DNA from: JBGSPL01 sp964511435
GTDB taxonomy: Bacteria; Patescibacteriota; CPR2; UBA1875; CAIMLA01
Reading direction: 5' to 3'
DNA: 25,065 bases
Assembly (NCBI GenBank): GCA_964511435.1
Contig: CAZEFH010000009.1
Coordinates: 1 to 25,065, forward strand
Part shown: one piece after another, positions 14,838 to 21,343 of the stretch
Layout of the letters: the number at the start of each line of letters is the position of its first letter
Numbering within the stretch: the stretch's first letter is position 1
The notes under the pieces: generated by a model
Database searches by the model: none
What the model saw: the letters and a program-made list of their open reading frames with translations, nothing else
What the model was told of the DNA's origin: nothing
Position numbers and translations under genes: made by a program

Positions 14838-15122
14838 ATGGCACATACAAAGGCGGGCGGCTCTACAAAGAATGGCCGCGATTCCCGTTCAAAAAGACTT
14901 GGTGTAAAGCTATACGGCGGTCAGGTGACAAATGCTGGTCAGATTATTGTACGTCAACGCGGTATGAAGTGGGAACCAGGTGAGAATGTTGCTGTATCTG
15001 GAGATGACTCTTTATACGCAAAGGTTGCTGGAGTTATCCGTTTCACTCAGAAACGTGTAATGAAGTTCACCGGACATCGCTCACGCAAAACTGTAGTAAA
15101 CGTTGATCCAATCACAAAATAA
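14838..15122 (+). CDS. rpmA: Large ribosomal subunit protein bL27
   Basis: L27 sits by the peptidyl transferase centre, its N-terminal tail reaching tRNA ends. The 94 residues show the family core: MAHTKAGGSTKNGRDSRSKR at the start, then LGVKLYGG, VRQRGMKWEPGENV and a basic end. The Met is followed directly by the AHTKAGG tail, so there is no cleavable extension of the Firmicutes type. L27 is usually preceded by L21 (rplU); here it is alone under its own promoter. No convincing Shine-Dalgarno sequence lies within 10 nt of the ATG, which adds interest to the structured leader. A terminator follows at once. Confidence 0.96.
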   Translation: MAHTKAGGSTKNGRDSRSKRLGVKLYGGQVTNAGQIIVRQRGMKWEPGENVAVSGDDSLYAKVAGVIRFTQKRVMKFTGHRSRKTVVNVDPITK

Positions 15123-15123
15123 C

Positions 15124-15147
15124 AAAATCCCCTTCGGGGGATTTTTT
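15124..15147 (+). terminator. Intrinsic terminator of rpmA
   Basis: AAAATCCCC (15124-15132), tetraloop TTCG, GGGGATTTT (15137-15145) and two more T. The -10 of the next gene (TATACT at 15150-15155) starts 3 nt later. Confidence 0.95.
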
Positions 15148-15161
15148 GATATACTAGAATC

Positions 15162-15638
15162 ATGAATAAACCTAAAATTACTATCATCCTCCCCGATATT
15201 CGTAGCGCGATGAACGTCGGGGCAATATTTCGTACTGCCGACGCCATAGGTGCGGAAAAAATTTACCTCACTGGATATACCTCTACACCCGAGCACCCAA
15301 AGGTCGGGAAAACTGCCATCGGCGCAGAATCTACGGTTCCATGGGAACACGTTACGGATGTAAAAGTGGTAATTAAAGAATTGAAAGACAAGGGTTACAA
15401 GGTTTACGGTCTCGAAAAAACAGCACAATCTCTAGGGATCTGGGATGCACAGATGGACTTTCCGCTAGCCTTGGTAGTGGGAAACGAAATAACGGGTGTT
15501 ACTGATGACGTGCTAGGGATGTGTGATGCTGTGGTACACCTACCAATGCTCGGGACTAAGGAATCACTCAATGTCGCTACCGCAACAGGTATAGCACTTT
15601 ATGAAATACTGCGCCGCAGTCAGGTTGCAGACTCTTGA
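15162..15638 (+). CDS. SpoU/TrmH-family RNA 2'-O-methyltransferase
   Basis: A 158-residue SPOUT methyltransferase that transfers a methyl group from AdoMet to a ribose 2'-OH of tRNA or rRNA. The three SpoU motifs are present: motif 1 in DIRSAMNVGAIFRTADAIG (residues ~11-29), motif 2 LVVGNEITGV (~105-114), and motif 3 HLPMLGTKESLNVATATGIALYE (~126-148), which builds the knotted AdoMet pocket. There is no N-terminal substrate-binding domain, so it is a minimal form, in length near TrmL. Position 1 of motif 1 is the less common Ser13-Ala-Met-Asn rather than Arg/Pro-Glu-Asn. The target nucleotide cannot be told. A TATACT box 7 nt before the ATG and no ribosome binding site suggest a leaderless message. 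Confidence 0.88.
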   Translation: MNKPKITIILPDIRSAMNVGAIFRTADAIGAEKIYLTGYTSTPEHPKVGKTAIGAESTVPWEHVTDVKVVIKELKDKGYKVYGLEKTAQSLGIWDAQMDFPLALVVGNEITGVTDDVLGMCDAVVHLPMLGTKESLNVATATGIALYEILRRSQVADS

Positions 15639-15653
15639 CCCCAGGAGTATAGT
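15625..15653 (+). promoter_or_regulatory. Promoter of the four-span membrane protein
   Basis: TTGCAG (15625-15630), a 17-nt spacer, TATAGT (15648-15653). The -35 lies inside the last codons of the methyltransferase gene. The leader is about 36 nt and carries AAAGGGGG at 15683-15690. Confidence 0.55.
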
Positions 15654-15695
15654 AAAGATAAGTAGAAATTAGAAATCTAAACAAAGGGGGATGTT

Positions 15696-16160
15696 ATGGC
15701 AGAAGAAAAGAAGACTGACCAGGTACCAAAGGATCTAGTTGGATTTTTGGACTACTGGCTAGTAAAAAAAGCACCGTTTCAGATTCCTGACGGAGCAAAA
15801 GAATGGATTGTTAAATGGGGCCCATGGATTAACGTAGTACTTCTAGTACTATCTCTACCAGTTATCCTAGCAGCAGTCGGTTTTACGGCTGTGTTCAGTC
15901 CATATGCCCTGATGGCAGGAGTAGGATACTCCGGACTATACTGGGTGGGAATAGCAGTAATGTTTGTTCAACTTGCACTACAAGTATTCGCCCTGCCAGG
16001 ATTATTTGCTCGCAAGATGTCGGGCTGGACACTACTATTCTATGCTGATATTTTAAGCTTAGTGTACGGGCTAGTATCGGGCAGTATCATTTCAGCTCTT
16101 TTAGGTGCTGTCATCGGATTCTACGTCCTATTCCAAATTCGCGAAAAGTACAGCAAGTAA
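15696..16160 (+). CDS. Conserved-looking four-span membrane protein, function unknown
   Basis: A 154-residue membrane protein I cannot name. Residues 1-40 are a charged, probably cytoplasmic segment with an amphipathic stretch (VGFLDYWLVKKAPFQIPDGAKEW positions 15-37). Four hydrophobic segments follow at ~42-65, ~72-92, ~96-115 and ~122-148, and the protein ends in a short basic tail (REKYSK). No cysteine pair, charged residue in a span, or catalytic motif stands out. AAAGGGGG lies 5 nt before the ATG, a strong ribosome binding site. The gene stands alone between its own promoter and a long terminator hairpin. The codon use is like that of its neighbours. Confidence 0.8.
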   Translation: MAEEKKTDQVPKDLVGFLDYWLVKKAPFQIPDGAKEWIVKWGPWINVVLLVLSLPVILAAVGFTAVFSPYALMAGVGYSGLYWVGIAVMFVQLALQVFALPGLFARKMSGWTLLFYADILSLVYGLVSGSIISALLGAVIGFYVLFQIREKYSK

Positions 16161-16178
16161 ACGTCTATATCTATCCGT

Positions 16179-16212
16179 AAATTAAAGCCGGTAGCGATAC
16201 CGGCTTTAATTT
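16179..16212 (+). terminator. 15-bp perfect hairpin terminator
   Basis: AAATTAAAGCCGGTA (16179-16193), loop GCGA, TACCGGCTTTAATTT (16198-16212). The stem is perfect. The T-run is short and mixed. It may serve both directions. The next -10 box starts 10 nt on. Confidence 0.8.
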
Positions 16213-16234
16213 GCTCTCATGCTATAATGCATAT

Positions 16235-17188
16235 ATGGGAGACAAAAAGCCGATTATTCAAACTAAACTACTATACCCCCAGCTACTTTGGCAGCGACCA
16301 CTACACTACTACAAGGCGGAGGCCGGGAAAATTATGGTTCTTGCAGGATCGAAGGGATCTGCTAGCGATGCAATTCTTACTTGCGAAGCGGTATTCCGCA
16401 GTGGCACTGGCATCCTGTTGCTGGGATTCCCTGAAAGCCTGAGGTCTGTTTATAAGGAAATCCTTCCCGAAGCAATGACCCTTGAGCTTCCAGAAACGCC
16501 AAGTCACTCTTTATCGAAGAGAGCGGAGCAACTGATTACCGAGAATACTCGTAGCTGTGACGTAGTAGTAATGGGACCGGGGCTCTCCACGAATGCAGAA
16601 ACGGTTCAGCTGGTTTGGGAACTTATTTTTGAAATTAAGAAACCGCTGGTTCTAGCCTCAGATGCCATTACTGCCCTTACCAAGGGAATTGAGGTCATGC
16701 TTTCTAAAGAAACTACTGACTTTCTTGACCATTACTTATCTAAAATTTCCAATCCACTCATAATGGTACTTAGCCCAAATGAAGCCGCGAAGCTGGCAGA
16801 AGCCATCGGAATTGAATCAAAATACACGGCTAAATACATAGATACAAGGGTGACTGAGTTTATACCGCTCCTTGCATCCAAATTTCACGCTACGGTCGTT
16901 GTGACAGGCACGGAAACCGTAATAGGCAATCATAGGGGAGAAATGGTGATTAATCGTCTAGGGTGTCCTAAACAAGCCATAGCAGCTTCTGAGGGGGTAT
17001 TATCGGGTATTATAGGCTCTTTCATCGGCCAGAACCTGAGTAAGCCACTCGAAGCTGTCGTAACTGCGACTTATCTATATGATCAGGCACTAATAATAAC
17101 AAAACAAAACGCAGACAATCGTGTCATAAATGCCTCAGAGATCGTAAGACATCTCCCAGAGGCAATAAAAAAAGCTGAGAACGAGTAG
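16235..17188 (+). CDS. Divergent NAD(P)H-hydrate dehydratase-like protein (NnrD/YjeF C-domain fold)
   Basis: A 317-residue protein of the ribokinase-like NnrD family, whose members use ADP or ATP to repair hydrated NAD(P)H. Matching parts are GKIMVLAGSKGSASDAILTCEA (~28-49), VVMGPGLS (~110-117), KPLVLASDAI (~134-143), LSPNEAAKLAE (~175-185) and TVVVTGTETVIGN (~218-230). The family's catalytic GTGD loop before VLxG is replaced by Ala251-Ser252-Glu253-Gly254, so the Asp base is missing. The PLVLDADAL site also reads PLVLASDAI. It may be inactive for repair or do another reaction. TATAAT at 16223-16228 ends 7 nt before the ATG at 16235, so a leaderless start is likely and the upstream TTG at 16211 is rejected. 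The usual epimerase domain (NnrE) is absent. Confidence 0.75.
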   Translation: MGDKKPIIQTKLLYPQLLWQRPLHYYKAEAGKIMVLAGSKGSASDAILTCEAVFRSGTGILLLGFPESLRSVYKEILPEAMTLELPETPSHSLSKRAEQLITENTRSCDVVVMGPGLSTNAETVQLVWELIFEIKKPLVLASDAITALTKGIEVMLSKETTDFLDHYLSKISNPLIMVLSPNEAAKLAEAIGIESKYTAKYIDTRVTEFIPLLASKFHATVVVTGTETVIGNHRGEMVINRLGCPKQAIAASEGVLSGIIGSFIGQNLSKPLEAVVTATYLYDQALIITKQNADNRVINASEIVRHLPEAIKKAENE

Positions 17189-17216
17189 TCCCAGCACTGA
17201 TATTCTAGATATTTTT

Positions 17217-17271
17217 TGGTGCCGCTGGTCATTGACCCTCTCCGACATGGGTTGCCCTATCCCGCACCTTT
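17217..17271 (-). pseudogene. tRNA-Leu-like 3' half (remnant or structural arm)
   Basis: Read leftward, this ends in CAGCGGC-A-CCA (17227 to 17217), an acceptor strand with discriminator and CCA. It matches exactly the GCCGCTG acceptor strand of the piece at 17437-17458. Upstream are small hairpins GGTC-AAT-GACC and GGG-CAA-CCC where T and variable arms would be, but no normal T-loop. AAAGGTGCGGGA (17271 to 17260) pairs perfectly with TCCCGCACCTTT at 17421-17410. Confidence 0.5.
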
Positions 17272-17286
17272 AAGATCTTATGTACC

Positions 17287-17308
17287 AAAAAAGGGCGAAA
17301 ATGCCCTT
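17287..17308 (-). terminator. Terminator of tRNA-Leu, leftward
   Basis: Read leftward: AAGGGC, loop ATTTTC, GCCCTT, then TTTT (T-run of six in all). It lies 14 nt after the encoded CCA end of the tRNA. Confidence 0.85.
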
Positions 17309-17321
17309 AGTAGTTTCAAGC

Positions 17322-17406
17322 TGGTGCCGGTGAACGGACTTGAACCGTTACGGATTGCTCCATACGATTTTGAGTCGTACGTGTCTACCAATTCCACCAC
17401 ACCGGC
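17322..17406 (-). tRNA. tRNA-Leu (anticodon CAA)
   Basis: Read leftward from 17406. The acceptor GCCGGTG pairs with CACCGGC, followed by A and an encoded CCA (17324-17322). The D arm is GTG...CAC with GG-T in the loop. The anticodon stem TACGA/TCGTA has the 7-nt loop CTCAAAA, giving anticodon CAA (codon UUG). A long variable arm follows, typical of tRNA-Leu, and then T arm ACGG-TTCAAGT-CCGT. All pairs are intact, so it should work. It is nested between two halves of another tRNA-Leu-like sequence, and its promoter is probably that at 17515-17543. Confidence 0.95.
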
Positions 17407-17436
17407 ACAAAAGGTGCGGGACGCTCTAATATAACA

Positions 17437-17458
17437 TACCAGTTCCGCCACAGCGGCA
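17437..17458 (-). pseudogene. tRNA-Leu-like 5' half (remnant or structural arm)
   Basis: Read leftward, this 22-nt piece TGCCGCTGTGGCGGAACTGGTA matches the start of the intact tRNA-Leu at all but three or four positions (acceptor and D arm up to GGTA), then stops matching. Its acceptor strand GCCGCTG is complementary to the piece at 17217-17271 and not to the intact tRNA. The following TCCCGCACCTTT (17421 to 17410) is one side of the inner 12-bp stem. Confidence 0.55.
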
Positions 17459-17514
17459 CAAACTATTTCATATAGATTAACCTAGCAGCCCAACACTGCA
17501 CCAGCAACGTGATA

Positions 17515-17543
17515 ATTATATGCTAGAAGTAGCAAATGGTCAA
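17515..17543 (-). promoter_or_regulatory. Leftward promoter of the tRNA-Leu locus
   Basis: On the minus strand: TTGACC (17543 to 17538), a 17-nt spacer, TATAAT (17520 to 17515). The transcript would start near 17508, about 100 nt before the tRNA, and so include the 5' tRNA-like half. It is back to back with the sortase -10. Confidence 0.7.
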
Positions 17544-17552
17544 TAAAGTTAG

Positions 17553-17563
17553 TATTATATAAT
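17553..17563 (+). promoter_or_regulatory. Sortase gene -10 region
   Basis: TATTAT (17553-17558) and the overlapping TATAAT (17558-17563) precede the ATG at 17565. The first places the transcript start on the AUG (7 nt). No Shine-Dalgarno sequence and no clear -35 are seen. Confidence 0.4.
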
Positions 17564-17564
17564 T

Positions 17565-18539
17565 ATGCTAAGTGAGCCAACAATTCATCAAATAGAAGAA
17601 CTCCTAAAGGCCTTTCGCGAACAGGGCGGTTCAGACGCGGAGTTGTCTGCCATTGCTCAAGATATTATCCGTGACTTTCGACCGGAGACGGTACGCCCTA
17701 CGAAAGAGGTCTTTGATACTGGACACCCCAAGGAAGTGAAACAGATATTGGACTTCAAAAATGATGGCAAGAAGCCGGTTCACCAGGCTCTTTCTGATAT
17801 TTGGAAACATTGGTACATAAAATACCCGATTGCCTTCGTCGCGATCTTTGGAATTGTTTTTTCTGCCGCAAACCTACCACTTTTCCTTGCAAAATCTGCT
17901 CCAGTAGAAAACAGCAAGAAAGAAGCCGTATCCTTAATACCAAAAAAGAACGAAACCAGTGCACCGCTTGAGCCAGGAGAAACTATCGCCAGTTCACCCA
18001 CCTTGATTGTCCCGAAGATTGGCGTGACTGCACCCGTTGTATTTGTTAATACTACAGAAGAGGCTAGCATCCAAGAAGGTCTCCGTAGCGGAGTTGTACA
18101 CTACTACCAGACTGCGCTACCGGGGGAGGTAGGGAATAGCTTTATTACGGGTCATAGCTCGAACTACTGGTGGGACAAGGGTGCCTATAATTATATATTT
18201 GCGAATCTAGATAAGCTGGCTGTAGGAGACCAGGCAAAGATTTACTATAATGGGAAGAAATACCTCTACCAGGTCAGGGAAGTGAAAGTAGTTGAAGCCA
18301 CGGAAATGAGCGTGCTTGACCAAACTCCAAAGCCGACTCTCACACTGATGACCTGTACACCTCCGGGAACTAGTTGGAAGCGTCTGATTGTATCTTTTGA
18401 TCAAGTCGCACCGGTATATCAGTCTAGACTAGTAGGAAGATCAAATACCAACTCATCTAATAATGAAAAATCGCTTCCAAAGAGTGATTCGAATCCAGCT
18501 CTTGACTGGTTCATCAACCTCTTTTCAGGATTATTCTAG
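17565..18539 (+). CDS. Sortase (class D/E-like), membrane-anchored transpeptidase
   Basis: A 324-residue sortase that cleaves a C-terminal sorting signal on exported proteins and joins them to a cell-surface nucleophile. Residues 1-85 are a charged cytoplasmic part, longer than usual, with a helical start (IHQIEELLKAFREQ). A membrane span covers ~87-109. The sortase barrel spans ~145-285, from LIVPKIGVTAPVV on. The catalytic triad is visible: His197 in ITGHSS, Cys264 in LMTCTPPG, and Arg273 in WKRLIV. The TLMTC-TPPGT pattern followed by Arg is seen in class D/E enzymes. A Ser/Asn-rich linker and a final hydrophobic Trp-Phe stretch (~312-324) follow. The likely substrate in the window is the MPVSG-ending protein at 7768. 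The gene runs tail to tail into the PEGA-domain gene. Confidence 0.93.
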   Translation: MLSEPTIHQIEELLKAFREQGGSDAELSAIAQDIIRDFRPETVRPTKEVFDTGHPKEVKQILDFKNDGKKPVHQALSDIWKHWYIKYPIAFVAIFGIVFSAANLPLFLAKSAPVENSKKEAVSLIPKKNETSAPLEPGETIASSPTLIVPKIGVTAPVVFVNTTEEASIQEGLRSGVVHYYQTALPGEVGNSFITGHSSNYWWDKGAYNYIFANLDKLAVGDQAKIYYNGKKYLYQVREVKVVEATEMSVLDQTPKPTLTLMTCTPPGTSWKRLIVSFDQVAPVYQSRLVGRSNTNSSNNEKSLPKSDSNPALDWFINLFSGLF

Positions 18540-18541
18540 TT

Positions 18542-19975
18542 TTAGTAAGGGCTGGTAAATGAGTAGTACTTTGTCTGGCCGTTTTCGGTTACACTATAAA
18601 GCAAGTTTGAATTACCGCTATCAAGTATAACTTTGCTAGCCTCGTTAAAAGATAGCTTAACCGCATTATCACCATCATACTCGACAATTTCTAGACCTTC
18701 AGTACCGTTAAGCAAATAGTGGCAGTCGTCAATATACCAGTTTGCAAATGTAATTTTACCTTTATATTTAAGGTGTGTGGTTTTCTTTTTGTCTAGATCA
18801 TAACGAATAATTTCAGAATCACTAAAATAAAGAAACTTCTCGTTGTTTTTCTGTAAAATCACGTCTTTATAGCCTTTACCCAGCCGAATAATGTTGCCGT
18901 TATCACTGCTAGAAGGTATTACAAGCATTAGCTCTCCGCTATCGCGATTTAGAACGGCCAAAGAATCATTGAAAGGACTATGGACTAGCTTATAACCACT
19001 TGCTGAAGCAATAGGGTTAAGAATAGTTACTTTATTCGAGCCGTCGAAGCTCGATCTTGCTAAAATACTACTACCTTCACTATTTTTATAAACATAGTAG
19101 AGCAAGTGATTCTGATCTGGATTAAAGCTAACAAGCTTTTCTACTACTGGAGTCCCGAGCGCAGTGGCGCTCTGGTTCAGCCGATACAGGGTCCCGGCTG
19201 ATTTTACAAACAAAACAGCGTTATCAAATGGGTCCCATGACACCGCTTCTGGACTAATCTTCAACTGTGAATTTAGACTTATAAGACGGATATCATTACC
19301 ATCTGGCTCAGCAATAAGGTATTCGTGAGTATCACCATTTCGAAGGGTATAGAGTATCTTATCAGCACCAGCACTATAGGCAGCAGACTCAATTATGGGC
19401 GTTTTTTGCCACGCAGGAAGAGAACTGGTGCTTTTCGGCCACATCGAACGCTTAACTGCACCAGATACGCTCATAGAAGTAAGTACAGTTGAGCCATTCT
19501 CCTGAGATAAGAATAGCTGATGGTCATGATTTTTACTAGTTGCAATAATCTTTCCGGCGGGTGGGGTAATACTTTTGATGTCAAGCTTATCCGCAAACAT
19601 TAAGACATAATTTGCCCAGGAAACTAAGCCCGGTTCAACTGAAAAAGTCTTTTCCCAGGTGCGATATCCCTTTTTCTCTATCCGAACAGTATATTTACCC
19701 GGCAGGAGGTTATTAAGTTTGTTTTGCAATAAGTAGAAAGCGGTTTTTTCTTTGTATTTTCCATTTATATAGATACTTGCATCTAGTGGTCTCGCAGCGA
19801 TGATAATCATTCCAGTCTTCTGCAAACTCAACTTCCCATTCTTTAGTACTGGCAGATAACCGTTAGCAAGCATTAGTAGGGCAGATAGAAAAACAAGAAA
19901 GACCGCAGTAACGATACTATATACCGCAACCTTAGCCCTACCACTCGGCTTATGTTTTAGTGCTTTTTTACCCAT
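18542..19975 (-). CDS. PEGA-domain membrane-anchored protein, propeller-like extracellular part
   Basis: A 477-residue protein on the minus strand. Residues 1-17 are basic, and a single span lies at ~18-42, probably a signal anchor with the rest outside. Residues ~55-125 match a PEGA domain, a short beta module of surface proteins (DASIYINGKYKEKT ... LLPGKYTVRIEKKGYRTWEK). Residues ~140-470 hold repeated short beta segments with Asp-Gly or Ser-Asp turns (for example LYRLNQSATAL, ILARSSFDGSNKVTIL, FLYFSDSEIIRYDLDKK), like a six- to eight-blade beta-propeller. No enzyme motif is seen. The function is unknown; surface scaffolding or wall binding is plausible. It is the only minus-strand protein gene here. 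Its stop lies 2 bases from the sortase stop with no terminator between them. Confidence 0.8.
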   Translation of the reverse strand: MGKKALKHKPSGRAKVAVYSIVTAVFLVFLSALLMLANGYLPVLKNGKLSLQKTGMIIIAARPLDASIYINGKYKEKTAFYLLQNKLNNLLPGKYTVRIEKKGYRTWEKTFSVEPGLVSWANYVLMFADKLDIKSITPPAGKIIATSKNHDHQLFLSQENGSTVLTSMSVSGAVKRSMWPKSTSSLPAWQKTPIIESAAYSAGADKILYTLRNGDTHEYLIAEPDGNDIRLISLNSQLKISPEAVSWDPFDNAVLFVKSAGTLYRLNQSATALGTPVVEKLVSFNPDQNHLLYYVYKNSEGSSILARSSFDGSNKVTILNPIASASGYKLVHSPFNDSLAVLNRDSGELMLVIPSSSDNGNIIRLGKGYKDVILQKNNEKFLYFSDSEIIRYDLDKKKTTHLKYKGKITFANWYIDDCHYLLNGTEGLEIVEYDGDNAVKLSFNEASKVILDSGNSNLLYSVTENGQTKYYSFTSPY

Positions 19976-19986
19976 TTCAACTACAT

Positions 19987-20037
19987 ATTATAGAATATTT
20001 TTTTCCTGTTGCCAAGCAGAGTCCAACTTGGTACAAT
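19987..20037. promoter_or_regulatory. Overlapping divergent promoters of murA and the PEGA gene
   Basis: Rightward: TTGCCA (20009-20014), a 17-nt spacer, TACAAT (20032-20037); murA ATG is 7 nt on. Leftward: TTGGCA (20015 to 20010), a 17-nt spacer, TATAAT (19992 to 19987); the PEGA ATG at 19975 is about 12 nt on. The two -35 boxes share 20010-20014, so RNA polymerase can probably serve only one at a time. Confidence 0.75.
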
Positions 20038-20043
20038 GGCGCT

Positions 20044-21300
20044 ATGAGTAAATTTATTATACAAGGACCCTGCAAGCTAGAGGGAGCAATTACTGTAAGC
20101 GGCTCGAAGAATGCTGCCCTACCGATAATTGCCGCAACCCTCTTAGCAAAAGGGAAATTCAAAATTACCAACGTTCCAATGATATCTGACATTGAGAATC
20201 TTCTTTTAATTATCGAGAAGCTAGGGGCCAAGGTTAACTTTAAGAATCATATCTGCGAGATAGATACAACGAAGGTTGACAGCGCCAAGCCAGACGAACA
20301 CTTGGTAAAAAACTTACGTGCTTCTATTCTTCTGGTTGGGCCTCTACTGGCTCGTTTTGGCAAAGTAGAACTAGCTCATCCAGGAGGTTGCTTCATCGGG
20401 GCTAGACCTATCGATGTCACAGTTGATGGCTTTGAAAAACTCGGAGCTACCTTTACTGAGACAGACGAAACATACATTTTCAAAACAAAGGGTCTGGTCG
20501 GTAATGAATTTGCTGCTGATTTTAGTGTCACTGGTACCGAAAATATTATCATGGCAGCTACTCTTGCTAAGGGATATACTCATATCAATCTCGCAGCTTG
20601 TGAGCCGCACGTAATCAATTTATGTCACTTTTTAAAGCGAATGGGTGCAGATATTAGCGGAATTGGCACTCACAATCTTCTCATCCGCGGCAAAAAGAAA
20701 CTTCACCCAGCCAATTTCAAAGTAGTTTATGATCAGATCGAAGCCGAGACTTTCGCAATTGCCGCTGCTGCATCTCGCGGGGAACTAAAGATAAAGGGGT
20801 TCATTAAAGACGACCACTTCGCATTCCTCTCAAAACTTGATCGAGCGAATGTAAATTACGAATTTATAGATCGAGAGACTATCTTTATCAAACAGACTAC
20901 CTCCATCAAGCCGATCAGCATCCGTACTGCGGTATATCCTGGACTTCCGACTGATATTCAGGCTCCTTTTGGTGTACTAATGACGCAAGCAGAAGGAATC
21001 AGTGAGATCTACGAGACCATCTATGAAGGCCGTCTTAACTATCTCAATGAGCTCAACAAAATGGGAGCTGACTGTGTCATCAAAAACTCCCACGAAGCCA
21101 TCGTTTCTGGACCAACCCCACTATACGGTACTACTATAGAAAGCTATGACCTTAGGGCCGGAGCAACTCTACTAATCGCTTCGTTTATCGCAGTAGGTGA
21201 AAGTACTATCGAACGCGCAGAGCTGATTGATCGCGGCTACGAAAAGATTGACGAACGTCTCAATGCTATCGGAGCCAATATTGTTCGTATCGACGAATAG
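20044..21300 (+). CDS. murA: UDP-N-acetylglucosamine 1-carboxyvinyltransferase
   Basis: MurA makes the first committed step of peptidoglycan synthesis, moving enolpyruvate from PEP to UDP-GlcNAc in the cytoplasm. The protein has 418 residues, normal length. Substrate-binding Lys22-Asn23 stand in GSKNAALP. The active-site Cys116 lies in PGGCFIGARPID, so it should be sensitive to fosfomycin, since the Asp variant that gives resistance is absent. DLRAGATL near the end and the GYEKIDERL segment are family marks. The start at 20044 is chosen over the in-frame 19960 codon because the promoter lies between them and similarity begins at MSKFIIQG. The start follows the -10 by 7 nt with no ribosome binding site. 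Confidence 0.97.
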   Translation: MSKFIIQGPCKLEGAITVSGSKNAALPIIAATLLAKGKFKITNVPMISDIENLLLIIEKLGAKVNFKNHICEIDTTKVDSAKPDEHLVKNLRASILLVGPLLARFGKVELAHPGGCFIGARPIDVTVDGFEKLGATFTETDETYIFKTKGLVGNEFAADFSVTGTENIIMAATLAKGYTHINLAACEPHVINLCHFLKRMGADISGIGTHNLLIRGKKKLHPANFKVVYDQIEAETFAIAAAASRGELKIKGFIKDDHFAFLSKLDRANVNYEFIDRETIFIKQTTSIKPISIRTAVYPGLPTDIQAPFGVLMTQAEGISEIYETIYEGRLNYLNELNKMGADCVIKNSHEAIVSGPTPLYGTTIESYDLRAGATLLIASFIAVGESTIERAELIDRGYEKIDERLNAIGANIVRIDE

Positions 21301-21305
21301 CCTCC

Positions 21306-21334
21306 TTGTGAGAAGCGCCTGTTTGTGCTAGAAT
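21306..21334 (+). promoter_or_regulatory. mreB promoter (extended -10)
   Basis: TTGTGA (21306-21311), a 17-nt spacer, and TAGAAT (21329-21334) with TGC directly upstream. It starts 5 nt after the murA stop. The expected start near 21341 leaves a leader of about 3 nt to the ATG at 21344. Confidence 0.65.
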
Positions 21335-21343
21335 ATGGCCAAT

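Noticed and set aside
16211..16234. TTG start at 16211 for the NnrD-like gene
   Set aside because: It lies in the end of a terminator stem and before the TATAAT box; ATG at 16235 is 7 nt after the -10.
17216..17434. Plus-strand open frame of 72 codons over the tRNA locus
   Set aside because: It is the reverse complement of the tRNA-Leu and its flanking halves; no ribosome binding site.
17217..17458. tmRNA, SRP RNA or group I intron as explanation for the nested tRNA locus
   Set aside because: There is no tag-coding frame or tmRNA T-arm, no SRP GGAA-type loop, and what lies between the halves is a complete tRNA with terminator, not an intron core.
19960..20043. Longer murA start at 19960
   Set aside because: The extra 28 codons overlap both promoters and have no similarity to MurA; the ATG at 20044 begins the conserved sequence.
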